This document shows, in pieces, positions 35,115-44,058 of a stretch of DNA of 64,000 nt. Position 1 is the stretch's first letter. Each line of letters begins with the position of its first letter. The DNA lies in NCBI RefSeq assembly GCF_009754945.1, contig NZ_WPIN01000010.1:220709-284708 (forward strand), read 5' to 3'. This DNA comes from Spirosoma arboris. GTDB lineage: Bacteria; Bacteroidota; Bacteroidia; Cytophagales; Spirosomataceae. The notes below the pieces were generated by a model, which saw only the letters and a program-made list of their open reading frames with translations, did no database searches and was not told the origin of the DNA. A program made the translations under genes and the position numbers.

Positions 35115-36380
35115 TTATCTTGGTCGGCAGTTCTTCCGGCGTTTCAACTCGTCACTAATTAAATTAAACTCCCGGCTACTCTGTCCAGCAATGGATTTGT
35201 TTTCGTCGGCCCGCCGAAATAGATAAGGCATAACCGTGTCGACAGGACCGTAAGGGACGTATTTGGCTACGTTGTAGTCGGCATTGGCCAGGTTATAGGA
35301 GATATTATCGCTCATGCCCAGCAACTGCGCGAAATAAATATGCGAGTCGTTGGATGCGATTCCCAACTGCTTCATTTGTTGTATGCAGTACCGACAACTT
35401 TCTTCATTGTGCGTACCAAGGCATACTGAGATGATATCCCGATGTTCCAAACAGAAGTCGATAGCTCCATTGAAGGCTAGGTCAGTATCTGCTTTGGTTG
35501 CTTGGATTGGATCTTGATATTCCTCTTCATGAGCGCGTAGTCGTTCTTTTTCGAGATAGGCTCCCCGCACTAGCTTCACGCCCAGATAGTATCCTTTGGC
35601 CTGGGCTTCGGCAGTGTCGCGTCGGAGGTGATCGAAGCTCTCCCAGCGATACATCTGGTAAGTATTATAGACAACGGGTCGCTCATGATTATAGCGATCC
35701 ATCATTTCATACGCCAGCGTATCTATTGTATCCTGAATCCAGCTTTCTTCCGCATCGATAAAAATACGGACGTTCCGTTCGTAGGCTCGTCGACATAGTG
35801 TATCGACTCGCTGCATAACCCGATCAAATTCAGCTTTTTGTGACTTATTGAGCGAATCGCCAATCTGAACCGCTTCAAGCAATTCAGTTGAGGCAACGCC
35901 CGTCACTTTAAATACTGAAAAGGGGATATCTTTAGATTCGCTGGCTCGTTCTATCGTACGCAGAATTTCGAGTGTGGTTTCATCGAAACTTTTTTCGGTT
36001 TCTTCGCCTTCAACAGAATAATCGAGGATGGTGCCAACGTGAACGTCGTGGAGATGGCGGATGGTTTGTTCGCAATCCTGAATACTTTCGCCACCGCAGA
36101 ATTGCTCGAAAATAGTGTTTTTAATGAGGAATTTAATGGGAAGATGCAGGCGTAAGGCGATCTTTATAAAAAAAGTACCTAAATTTACCAGCCATCCCTT
36201 ATTCATCAACGCAAATAACCAGTAGGTCTTTCGGAGTTTGAAGTCCGACTGGGACGAAAAAGCAATCGAAGTGTCCTCAAATGAAACGGGTTTTACATCA
36301 GTAAGGCCCTGGACTGTCTCCGGCATTAGATTACTTCGGTTCGACATATCAGTGCTCCGTTTGGGCGGTGCTACTTGCAT
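35115..36380 (-). CDS. Proline dehydrogenase
   Basis: Proline dehydrogenase oxidises proline to pyrroline-5-carboxylate using FAD. The 421 residues show the family's barrel motifs: FSVFKVTGVAST, RIFIDAEESWIQDTIDTL, VVYNTYQMYRWES, LVRGAYLEKER, LGTHNEESC and VPYGPVDTVMPYLFRRADENKS. The last, with its RR, binds proline's carboxylate. It is the stand-alone PRODH form, not the fused PutA. The first ~25 residues before the core are polar. Its promoter lies in the 220 bp shared with the divergent DAHP synthase gene. Confidence 0.93.
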   Translation of the reverse strand: MQVAPPKRSTDMSNRSNLMPETVQGLTDVKPVSFEDTSIAFSSQSDFKLRKTYWLFALMNKGWLVNLGTFFIKIALRLHLPIKFLIKNTIFEQFCGGESIQDCEQTIRHLHDVHVGTILDYSVEGEETEKSFDETTLEILRTIERASESKDIPFSVFKVTGVASTELLEAVQIGDSLNKSQKAEFDRVMQRVDTLCRRAYERNVRIFIDAEESWIQDTIDTLAYEMMDRYNHERPVVYNTYQMYRWESFDHLRRDTAEAQAKGYYLGVKLVRGAYLEKERLRAHEEEYQDPIQATKADTDLAFNGAIDFCLEHRDIISVCLGTHNEESCRYCIQQMKQLGIASNDSHIYFAQLLGMSDNISYNLANADYNVAKYVPYGPVDTVMPYLFRRADENKSIAGQSSREFNLISDELKRRKNCRPR

Positions 36381-36405
36381 AACTTAAATGCGTGTCGGCT
36401 AACAC

Positions 36406-36433
36406 GACCGAAATATATAACGAAATTTCGGTC
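36406..36433. promoter_or_regulatory. Dyad in the proline dehydrogenase / DAHP synthase divergent region
   Basis: GACCGAAAT (36406-36414) and ATTTCGGTC (36425-36433) are perfect 9-bp arms about a 10-base A/T spacer, 26 bp upstream of the proline dehydrogenase ATG. There is no T-run, so an operator is more likely than a terminator. No binding protein is identified. Confidence 0.4.
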
Positions 36434-36600
36434 TATCAGTTAACTCACCGGCGCGGCTTATTTGGACAAACTAAAAAAGGTTTTAGACAAATTAAGGAAC
36501 CAGCTTGAAATACAGCCAATTCCCCTGCAAATATACTACAAAATTAAATTGAAAGTTCCCGATAGAGTAGTCGGTATTACTCTTAGATTAAGCGTTAAGT

Positions 36601-37704
36601 ATGAAAGTAGAATTAGCCGTAGAGCCGCTTGGGTCGTGGATTGAGACCAACGGCAAACCTCTGATCATTGCCGGTCCGTGCAGTGCTGAGACCGAAGATC
36701 AGTTAGTTGAAACCGCTCGCCAGTTAAAAGCCCTGGACGCGGTTCATGTTATTCGCGCGGGTGTGTGGAAGCCCCGCACTCGTCCGGGTAGTTTTGAGGG
36801 TATGGGTGAAGCCGCTCTTCCCTGGATTCAGCGCGCCAAAGCGGAAACGGGTCTGCCGTTTGCGGTTGAGGTTGCCACGCCCGAGCACATCGAACTGGCT
36901 CTGAAATATGGTGTTGATATTCTGTGGGTAGGTGCCCGTACTACTGTTAACCCATTCAACGTACAGGAAATTGCTGACGCTTTGCGTGGAGTAGATGTAC
37001 CTGTATTGGTGAAAAATCCTGTTAATCCGGATCTAGCCCTTTGGGTAGGTGCCTTTGAGCGTCTTGCCGGAGCTGGTATTACGAAATTAGGCGCTATTCA
37101 CCGTGGATTTGCAACCGGCGAAGCCAGTAAATACCGTAACGTACCGATGTGGCAGATGGCTATTGAGTTGAAGTCGATCTTCCCTCAGTTGCCAATCATT
37201 GGTGATCCAAGCCACATGGCAGGCAAACGGGCGTATCTGAACGAATTAGCTCAGATGGCTATGGACCTTAACTACGATGGTCTGATTGTTGAATCGCATA
37301 TCGATCCAGACAAAGCGTGGAGTGATGCTGCTCAGCAGTTGACACCTGCGGCTTTCGGTGAAATGCTCGATCACCTGCAAATTCGTCAGGTTGAGTCGCA
37401 AAATCTGGAATTCCAGAGTTTTACGGAGCAGTCACGTCGCAGCATCGATAACGTAGATCGGCAGATTGTCGAAATGTTAGCTGCCCGGATGGCCCTCGTA
37501 GAACGTCTGGCCGAATACAAACGTGATAATAACGTAACCCTGTTCCAGCCTGAACGCTGGAAAGAAATTCTGAAGACACGTACCGAATTGGGACAGAAGT
37601 TGGGATTGTACCCTGAACTGGTGGAAGAAATCTACAAGATTATCCACATGGAGTCGATTCGCAAGCAAACGGAAATTATCCACAGCGCAGCGCAAAGCGT
37701 ATAG
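36601..37704 (+). CDS. Bifunctional DAHP synthase / chorismate mutase (type II)
   Basis: The 367-residue fusion combines 3-deoxy-7-phosphoheptulonate synthase (~1-260), first step of the shikimate pathway, with an AroQ-type chorismate mutase (~275-365) that acts later towards Phe/Tyr. Seen motifs: GPCSAET, RAGVWKPRTRPGSFEGMGE, KNPVNPD, GAIHRGF, DPSHMAG and VESHIDPDKAWSDA for DAHP synthase, and RRSIDNVDRQIVEMLAARM with the ELVEEIYKIIHMESIR helix for the mutase. Fusion lets the mutase domain mediate feedback control in related proteins. It is probably monocistronic. Confidence 0.94.
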   Translation: MKVELAVEPLGSWIETNGKPLIIAGPCSAETEDQLVETARQLKALDAVHVIRAGVWKPRTRPGSFEGMGEAALPWIQRAKAETGLPFAVEVATPEHIELALKYGVDILWVGARTTVNPFNVQEIADALRGVDVPVLVKNPVNPDLALWVGAFERLAGAGITKLGAIHRGFATGEASKYRNVPMWQMAIELKSIFPQLPIIGDPSHMAGKRAYLNELAQMAMDLNYDGLIVESHIDPDKAWSDAAQQLTPAAFGEMLDHLQIRQVESQNLEFQSFTEQSRRSIDNVDRQIVEMLAARMALVERLAEYKRDNNVTLFQPERWKEILKTRTELGQKLGLYPELVEEIYKIIHMESIRKQTEIIHSAAQSV

Positions 37705-37714
37705 TTGGTATTGG

Positions 37715-37794
37715 TAAAGTAAGTGAAATGGGTGGAATAGGTGCAGTAAGTCTTGGAACTTACTGCACCTATTCCACCCATTTCACTTACTTTA
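37715..37794. repeat. Longest perfect AGTAAGTG-type inverted repeat
   Basis: Two exact 37-bp arms, 37715-37751 and 37758-37794, flank a six-base loop (CTTGGA). The left arm is G-rich with units AAGTAAGTGAAAT, GGGTGGAAT and GTGCAGTAAGT, which also occur in the repeats at 5261 and 7423. The right arm runs over the stop codon of the DUF4249 gene (37787), so the last three codons of that gene are part of the hairpin. Confidence 0.95.
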
Positions 37795-38737
37795 ACTTTA
37801 GGGTAAGTGTTGCGTTGTTATAACCAGCAAAACAACCTAGGCCGCCCTCAATATTGCTGGGAATAAGTACGGGTTCGGCAAATGGATTTCCTCGGGAACG
37901 CCGTTGCCGGATAATGGCTTCTTGGTATCGATAATATGATTGATCGATACTCAGTAGATTAACTGTAACTGAAGCTGTATTATACTGACTGTAAAAATCT
38001 GTTTGTTGATTACCAGTGCTAGAAACTGGGGTTAGAAAAGCCCTTCCGGAAACTATAGTGTCTCCATCGACTCCCACATCTGGAAACAATCCCCGATTTT
38101 CATCATCAAAAGAAAGGCTGTTGTAGTTTTCCTCCCGAACGTTGGTGGTTGTAGTGTATCGAAAAATACCGGCAACTTGATAGGCATTTGTTTGTCCAGC
38201 AGGGTCTAACCATTGTACTTGAACAAAGTAGCGTTTGAGCTGCGTACGAGACTGTTCGGTTAGTGAAGAAAATTTAATAAGCCCTGGGTCAACAGGTTGC
38301 GGGATGGTACATGTACTTGTTGCCTGTTGCCCATTGGCAGTTACGACAGTGAGTTTGTAGGTGTGTCCGGCTATAATTGGCAGTAGTTTAGTACTAATGC
38401 TATAGGCAGAATCTGCCGAAGGACGAACTTTATAATAGGGTAATACAACCGAGCGATCTCCTTCCGACAGCGTAACGGTCGCATTGGTAACGGTATTGCC
38501 AGGCTGTAACAGACTAATACTATCACCTACTACCGTATTGGACCGAGTTACTTTAACAGTAAGCAGCGTATCCTGTGGACATAAGAAACTGCTCACTACC
38601 AGTTTCGACGATTCAAGGCCTAATTGTCCCGGATCAACTTCGTTTCGCAAGCTATTGCATCCAGTAAGCAGAAGAAAGCCTAATAAGAATACAAGCAAGG
38701 CAAAAGTAATAGGATGATGTTGGCTTACTAATCGCAT
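37787..38737 (-). CDS. DUF4249 lipoprotein
   Basis: The 316-residue protein has a lipobox (FLLLTGC, Cys about 27) and a beta-rich DUF4249 body with LGLESSKLVVSSFLCPQDTLLTV in parts, GNTVTNATVTLSEG and GGLGCFAGYN. DUF4249 lipoproteins usually sit next to TonB receptors and are thought to lie on the outer membrane as partners of the receptor. Its ATG shares a base with the receptor stop (TGATG), so the pair is coupled. The stop codon lies inside the 37715-37794 inverted repeat. Confidence 0.9.
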   Translation of the reverse strand: MRLVSQHHPITFALLVFLLGFLLLTGCNSLRNEVDPGQLGLESSKLVVSSFLCPQDTLLTVKVTRSNTVVGDSISLLQPGNTVTNATVTLSEGDRSVVLPYYKVRPSADSAYSISTKLLPIIAGHTYKLTVVTANGQQATSTCTIPQPVDPGLIKFSSLTEQSRTQLKRYFVQVQWLDPAGQTNAYQVAGIFRYTTTTNVREENYNSLSFDDENRGLFPDVGVDGDTIVSGRAFLTPVSSTGNQQTDFYSQYNTASVTVNLLSIDQSYYRYQEAIIRQRRSRGNPFAEPVLIPSNIEGGLGCFAGYNNATLTLKLK

Positions 38738-41157
38738 CAGAATTTGAAATTATAGCTGAATGCTGGGACAACTGGAAAAACTGAATAGCGAAAGAGCGCT
38801 GTTCTGGCAGGCTCTGTAGCGGTTGCTGCAACCGATTCAAGGCGGTAGAAAAATGGATTACGTCGGTCGTAGAGATTGTAAACGCTGATTTCCCAGGTTC
38901 GTTCGTGGTGCTTCTTTTGTTTATGAAACTGAATGCCCAGGTCAAAGCGATGGTAGGGCTCAGCGCGGAAGCTATTTTTCTGTGTACCATAATCGTCAGC
39001 AGTACGTGGGTTATTGAAAAACGTTTGTACAATACCGGGCGAACCTCCATAAACCAGCGTATTTCCTGCCCGGTAGGTATCAAAGCGGCCAACCGGCACT
39101 GTCAGCGCATTCCCCGTACCATAAACCCAAACTGCCGATAAGGTAATTTTCTTACTCAATTCATAAATACCTACTAACGAAATATCGTGCCGTCGGTCGT
39201 AGCGGGGGTAATACGGTTGACCACCATTTAGTTCGGCAAATTGCCACTGAGTCCAGGAAAGTGTATAGCCTGCCCAGCCCGAAAAACGCCCGACTTTCTT
39301 TTGGAGTAAGACTTCGGCACCGTACGACCACCCCCGACCTGCTGTTACGTTATCTTCCCAGCGTATACTGTTGGCAGACGTAGGATCATTCAATAGTAGA
39401 AAACTAGCCCCTTCCTTATAATTGATGATATTATTCATCGCTTTATAGTACCCTTCAACCGTTAGCGTCAACCCTTTGGCGAACGCGCCCCCGGTCGTAA
39501 AATCTTTGGCAAGCCCTAAAGCAACCTGCTGTGATTGCTGCGGTTTGACCCGGTCGGTACTAGGCACCCATAAATCGGTTGGGAGCCCTATGCCTGTGTT
39601 CGACAGCAGATGAACATATTGGTTCATGATCGCATATGACGCTTTAATCGACAAGTCTGGTTTGAGGGTAAAAGCTGCCGAAAGCCGAGGTTCAGGTTTA
39701 AAATAATTTACTCCCGTCTGATGGAAATAACTCAGACGGAGACCAGCATTGATACGTAAGCGATTGGATGGACGCCAGGTATCTTCTGCGTAAATGCCTG
39801 ATTCCAGGACATCAATCGTATTGATATTGTTAACCGGCTGACTTACACCTGCATTTTGCAACACGACAGCACTTGGCGTAAAGCGATGGTACGTATTCTG
39901 CAAACCTACCTTTACGGAGTGCTGAGGGTTAGGGTAATAATCGACATCATACTTCAGTGAAAAATCACGAATGCCGGAATTGTATTCGAGTGAATAGGTA
40001 TCCGTAGCTAGCGTACTCTTCTCTACTGCCGAAATCTGGAATTTGTAATCACTAAAAATTAAGGACAGGTTCGCGAATAGTTTCTGATTGAAGAGGTGAT
40101 TCCATCGGAGTGTGCCCGTTGCATTTCCCCAGCCCAGTCCGATGTCATTGTTTTGGGTATTGTCGTGTGCATAAAACTTGTCGCGCCCAAAGTAACCGCT
40201 TAGATAGAGCTTATTGGTCGGACTGAAATCGTAATTTGCCTTGGCATTCAGGTCATAGAAGTAATAACCTGCCTGGGTTTGTCCTTTGGTCTGGGCGTTG
40301 ATAAGGGGAGCAGCTATAATATCGAGATACGTTCGCCGGCCTGAAACCAGGAAAGAGCCTTTTTTATTTTTAGTCAGTGGACCTTCGAGGGTTAATCGGG
40401 AGGCAATCAGACCAATACCGCCTTCTCCATGGAGTTTCTCCCGGTTACCATCTTTCATATTCAGATCAATAACCGACGAGAGCCGACCGCCATAGCGGGC
40501 TGGAAATCCTCCTTTAATTAACTCAACGCTCTTAATCGCGTCGCCATTAAAGACCGAGAAAAAGCCAAATAAGTGGCTGGCGTTGTAAACGACGGCATCG
40601 TCCAGAATAATGAGATTCTGGTCTGGGCCACCGCCACGAACATAAATTCCCGTTTGCCCTTCTGAACCTTTCTGCACACCAGGCATCAATTGCAAAACCT
40701 TCAATACGTCTTTTTCGCCCAAAAAAGCCGGAATCTTTTTAATCTGCGCCACGGGAACATCAATCGTACTCATTTGCGCGCTTTCACTTACTTTCTCAAC
40801 TGATGACCCCGCTTTTACCTGCACCTCCGAGAGTGCCCGACCAGGCGTAAGTAGTATATTTTGTGTCTGATTAGTGTGCAGATTCAGGACACGACTAACT
40901 GTTTCGTAGCCTACAAAGGAGTAGGCCAATCGAACACTATCCTGAGCAGGCAAAGTCAACGAATAAAATCCATAAGTATTGGTAGTTGTTCCTGTTGTTG
41001 TACCAGGCAAGTAAACATTCACACCAATTAGCGCTTCCAGACTCCCCGTTTCGCGCACATAGCCACTTACGGTAAACTTTTCAAATCCGCTTTGGGCTTT
41101 TAATAGACTGATTGACAGGAAGAATAATAGAAAACTACTGTACAGATACTTTCGCAT
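38737..41157 (-). CDS. TonB-dependent receptor with carboxypeptidase-like N-terminal domain
   Basis: The 806-residue outer-membrane protein has a signal peptide (1-21), a carboxypeptidase regulatory-like domain (~28-115, KFTVSGYVRETGSLEALIGVNVYLPGT in parts), a plug domain (~120-230: LMPGVQKGSEGQTGIYVRGGGPDQNLIILDDAVVYNASH in parts) and a 22-strand barrel to the C-terminal Phe (FSYNFKF). There is no SusD partner, so a SusC/D system is not implied; the partner is the coupled DUF4249 lipoprotein. The substrate is unknown. A 12-bp palindrome lies 9 bp before the ATG. Confidence 0.93.
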   Translation of the reverse strand: MRKYLYSSFLLFFLSISLLKAQSGFEKFTVSGYVRETGSLEALIGVNVYLPGTTTGTTTNTYGFYSLTLPAQDSVRLAYSFVGYETVSRVLNLHTNQTQNILLTPGRALSEVQVKAGSSVEKVSESAQMSTIDVPVAQIKKIPAFLGEKDVLKVLQLMPGVQKGSEGQTGIYVRGGGPDQNLIILDDAVVYNASHLFGFFSVFNGDAIKSVELIKGGFPARYGGRLSSVIDLNMKDGNREKLHGEGGIGLIASRLTLEGPLTKNKKGSFLVSGRRTYLDIIAAPLINAQTKGQTQAGYYFYDLNAKANYDFSPTNKLYLSGYFGRDKFYAHDNTQNNDIGLGWGNATGTLRWNHLFNQKLFANLSLIFSDYKFQISAVEKSTLATDTYSLEYNSGIRDFSLKYDVDYYPNPQHSVKVGLQNTYHRFTPSAVVLQNAGVSQPVNNINTIDVLESGIYAEDTWRPSNRLRINAGLRLSYFHQTGVNYFKPEPRLSAAFTLKPDLSIKASYAIMNQYVHLLSNTGIGLPTDLWVPSTDRVKPQQSQQVALGLAKDFTTGGAFAKGLTLTVEGYYKAMNNIINYKEGASFLLLNDPTSANSIRWEDNVTAGRGWSYGAEVLLQKKVGRFSGWAGYTLSWTQWQFAELNGGQPYYPRYDRRHDISLVGIYELSKKITLSAVWVYGTGNALTVPVGRFDTYRAGNTLVYGGSPGIVQTFFNNPRTADDYGTQKNSFRAEPYHRFDLGIQFHKQKKHHERTWEISVYNLYDRRNPFFYRLESVAATATEPARTALFRYSVFPVVPAFSYNFKF

Positions 41158-41166
41158 AAATGGGTA

Positions 41167-41178
41167 ATTCGTACGAAT
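41167..41178. promoter_or_regulatory. Perfect palindrome before the TonB receptor gene
   Basis: ATTCGTACGAAT is a perfect 12-bp palindrome 9 bp upstream of the receptor ATG (41157). Such a site could bind a dimeric regulator or affect translation; no other evidence. Confidence 0.3.
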
Positions 41179-41377
41179 ATAAACGTGAAGCTTGCATAAG
41201 AAAATCGCTCTGATACGAGGTATCTTTTTAAATTAATATTTCTTAGAAAAAGGATTATATGGAGAAACGAAGAAGCTGCTAATTCATTGCTCAGTTTCTG
41301 GTTCACATCGAAACAAAACGACTGATTATAAGGTACTATACCCAGTGTAGTTCTTTATGTTCAAGGCCTGAATAGAT

Positions 41378-42718
41378 ATGCTTCAATTCGATAAACTTTC
41401 GCTCAATATACCCGATACCGGAAAACCTCGTGTTATCATTATCGGTGGTGGTTTCGGAGGAATGAATCTGGCTAAAGCCCTGCGCAATATTAATGTGCAG
41501 GTGGTGCTGTTCGATAAACAAAATTACAACGGTTTCTGGCCATTATTGTACCAGGTGGCTACGGCTGGTTTAGAGCCAGATGCCATTGCCGAGCCGTTTC
41601 GTAAAATGTTCGACGGCTTCGACGATTTTCATTATCGAATGGTGCGGGTGAATAAGATTGATCCAACTGCAAAAACGGTTACGACGCTGATTGGCGATTT
41701 ACATTATGATTTTTTAGTCGTTGCCAGTGGGGCAAAATCTAATTACTTTGGCAATGAGCAGATTAAAAAATACGCCTTTCCTCTGAAAACGATTCCTGAA
41801 GCACTCAACGTCCGAAGTCAGTTTTTGCAATGTTTTGAACAGGCCAGTGTTACAACCGACTTTGCCGAACGAGAGAGTTTGCTCACTTTCGTCATTGCCG
41901 GGGCGGGTCCAACAGGCGTGGAAATGGCTGGTTCATTGGCCGAAATGCGCAAACACGTACTGCCCAGTGATTATCCAGGACTGGATTTCAGCCAGATGAG
42001 TATCTACGTTGTCGAAGGCTTGGGTAAAGTATTGCCACCAATGTCGGACGAAGCCGGGAAGAAAGCCCAACAGTATCTCGAAGATCTGGGGGTTATTGTT
42101 AAGCTGAATACAATGGTCGAATCGTATGATGGGGAGACGGTGACCTTCAAAGGGGGCGAACAAATCAGAACCCAGACGTTGGTTTGGGGGGCTGGCGTTA
42201 CCGGTGCGCTCATCGACGGTATTCCAGCTGAAGCGATTGAAAAAGGGCGAATTCTGGTCGATCCAATTAATCGAGTGCAGGGTCTGACCGACGTATTTGC
42301 GATTGGCGACATCGCCTTTATGAAATTGAAAGACTATCCCAAAGGCCACCCCGGTGTGGCTCAGCCTGCCATTCAACAGGGAAAACATTTAGCGAAGAAC
42401 CTCCAGCGAATTCTGAAAAACGAACCAACAACACCCTTCGAATATTTTGATAAGGGGTCGCTGGCAATTGTAGGGCGAAGCCGAGCGGTTGCCGATTTAC
42501 CTGGTAAGATTCATCTAGGCGGCTTTATTGCCTGGATGGCCTGGTTATTCGTTCACATCTGGTATTTAGTCGGTTTCCGGAGCAAACTAATCGTATTCAG
42601 CAACTGGGTATATCGACTATTCACCTACGAACGCGGCACGCGTATTATCATTCGCCCGTTTGTTCGAAAAGACGACAAAGTTGGTCAGGAAATGGTGGAA
42701 CAGAATGAGCAGGCTTAA
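41378..42718 (+). CDS. ndh: Type II NADH dehydrogenase (NDH-2)
   Basis: NDH-2 passes electrons from NADH to quinone without pumping protons. The 446-residue protein has the FAD motif VIIIGGGFGGMNLAKAL (19-35), the second Rossmann GAGPTGVEMAGSLAEM (~170), the ATG-like VFAIGDIAFMK (~305) and AQPAIQQGKHLAKNL, followed by a hydrophobic C-terminal segment (GFIAWMAWLFVHIWYLVGF in parts) that anchors it to the membrane. Its end is 3 bp from the convergent neighbour, with no terminator. It is probably monocistronic. Confidence 0.93.
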   Translation: MLQFDKLSLNIPDTGKPRVIIIGGGFGGMNLAKALRNINVQVVLFDKQNYNGFWPLLYQVATAGLEPDAIAEPFRKMFDGFDDFHYRMVRVNKIDPTAKTVTTLIGDLHYDFLVVASGAKSNYFGNEQIKKYAFPLKTIPEALNVRSQFLQCFEQASVTTDFAERESLLTFVIAGAGPTGVEMAGSLAEMRKHVLPSDYPGLDFSQMSIYVVEGLGKVLPPMSDEAGKKAQQYLEDLGVIVKLNTMVESYDGETVTFKGGEQIRTQTLVWGAGVTGALIDGIPAEAIEKGRILVDPINRVQGLTDVFAIGDIAFMKLKDYPKGHPGVAQPAIQQGKHLAKNLQRILKNEPTTPFEYFDKGSLAIVGRSRAVADLPGKIHLGGFIAWMAWLFVHIWYLVGFRSKLIVFSNWVYRLFTYERGTRIIIRPFVRKDDKVGQEMVEQNEQA

Positions 42719-42721
42719 AAC

Positions 42722-43549
42722 CTAAAGTTTGCCCAGTGGATAATTAAAGCCGAACAGGTATTTGTATTGCAGCGAATAGAAATGGTGCGTAGCCAGGCCC
42801 TGATGGTCAGCACCAAGTTTGGTATTGGTGTAGTCTACCCAGGCGCCCTGTAAGTCGGTTTGTATAAAAAAGTACTTCAGTATATCGAGTTTAAATCCGC
42901 CACTCAATGCTGCTACCACACCATGATAGTGAAAATAACCATCGTCATTGTTACCTAGCACACTCGAAATCGTGTAAGAAATCAATGGCCCGGCACCAAC
43001 TTTACCCATAGCACTCAGTTGAAAAGCTTTAGAATGCCATAGTTTTTGCCGCTTCACCAAGTTGAGCATCAGGTAATTATTGCCATTGGTGTGTTGTAAA
43101 TGCACAAAATCAGGCGTTACGAGCGTGTCCTTATCAATCTGATGCCCCCTGATCTGGCCCTTTACGTGAATAACCTGATTATCAGTAACGATGTATTTAA
43201 GGTGATCCCAACTTAGTTCGATCCCCAGGTCGCGTTTATCATTGAAAAAATACCCCAGGTTCATGTCATACTGCGGTATCGTCAGCGCATTTGGCTTATA
43301 AAAACTTTCCATATCAGGCCGATCATGGGCCTTCGCATCAATAAACGTAAAGTCGTAGTTATCCGTCGTTGTATTGCGGAAATGGATCGTGCTTTTGGTG
43401 TACCAGTCGCGGTTATAGCCCCAGGTGAAATACAAACTACCGCGCTGTTTACCCAACTTGATTGAGTTTTCGGGGAATGACTGTTGGGCTAAAACAGGAT
43501 ATAGTAAAGAATAGAATAAACCAGTGATCAGTAAAGATTTACAGTTCAT
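42722..43549 (-). CDS. Exported hypothetical protein (outer-membrane barrel-like)
   Basis: The ~275-residue protein starts at ATG 43549 with a signal peptide (ending YPVLAQ). The body is rich in Tyr, Asp, Gly and alternating strands (GSLYFTWGYNRDWYTKSTIHF and LNLVKRQKLWHSKAFQLS), as in a small beta-barrel or periplasmic lipocalin; near the end LQYKYLFGFNYPLGKL ends without Phe. The open frame to 43618 starts with GTG and adds nothing conserved. I do not recognise the family. Confidence 0.75.
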   Translation of the reverse strand: MNCKSLLITGLFYSLLYPVLAQQSFPENSIKLGKQRGSLYFTWGYNRDWYTKSTIHFRNTTTDNYDFTFIDAKAHDRPDMESFYKPNALTIPQYDMNLGYFFNDKRDLGIELSWDHLKYIVTDNQVIHVKGQIRGHQIDKDTLVTPDFVHLQHTNGNNYLMLNLVKRQKLWHSKAFQLSAMGKVGAGPLISYTISSVLGNNDDGYFHYHGVVAALSGGFKLDILKYFFIQTDLQGAWVDYTNTKLGADHQGLATHHFYSLQYKYLFGFNYPLGKL

Positions 43550-43705
43550 ACAGTACACAATAAGTGACGGTGGTGAAATGGTATGCAGGTGACAAATGCT
43601 AAATAAAGCGTATTTCACCTGTTTGAGTTCCGTACCTACTGTATACAGATATCCCCCAATGTATATACCTAAGTGGCGTATCCATTGGGGGATAATTCAA
43701 CCCTC

Positions 43706-43897
43706 TTACCAGCCAGGGCGACCATACCCGTAGTTACCGCTATAAGGTCGTGGAGGACGTGGTGGTGGACCATAAGGACGTCTGTATCCGTAATGACGCC
43801 CATAATTAGGTCTGCTATAATAAGTTGAGGTGCAGCTTGTCACAGACGTTATCATCATTACTGCTACTAAAAAGGCAAGCAATTTTGAAGTTTTCAT
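43706..43897 (-). CDS. Small Pro/Tyr/Gly/Arg-rich lipoprotein
   Basis: The 63-residue protein starts at ATG 43897 and has a lipobox (MMITSVTSC, Cys22). The mature part is a low-complexity stretch of Y, G, P and R (HYGYRRPYGPPPRPPRPYSG), without a folded domain. Such short lipoproteins are common in Bacteroidota; a role in the envelope is inferred only. The codon just after the signal is STYYSRP. A longer frame to 43948 has no conservation. Confidence 0.7.
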   Translation of the reverse strand: MKTSKLLAFLVAVMMITSVTSCTSTYYSRPNYGRHYGYRRPYGPPPRPPRPYSGNYGYGRPGW

Positions 43898-44058
43898 GGC
43901 TATGAATCTATTTTTATGTAATTCGAAGGTTAGATAAGTAGAACACATAAAGGATTAAAATCGCTGATTAAGCTTCGATTAAAGCTCTAGAAGATAAGCG
44001 CGTCTGAAACGTTTGTCCCAAATTCGCGTTCCACTAGTATCACTTTCCTGATTACACC

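Noticed and set aside
36462..36644. Small + strand ORF overlapping the DAHP synthase start
   Set aside because: It begins at TTG, has no recognised domain and runs into a strong known gene in another frame.
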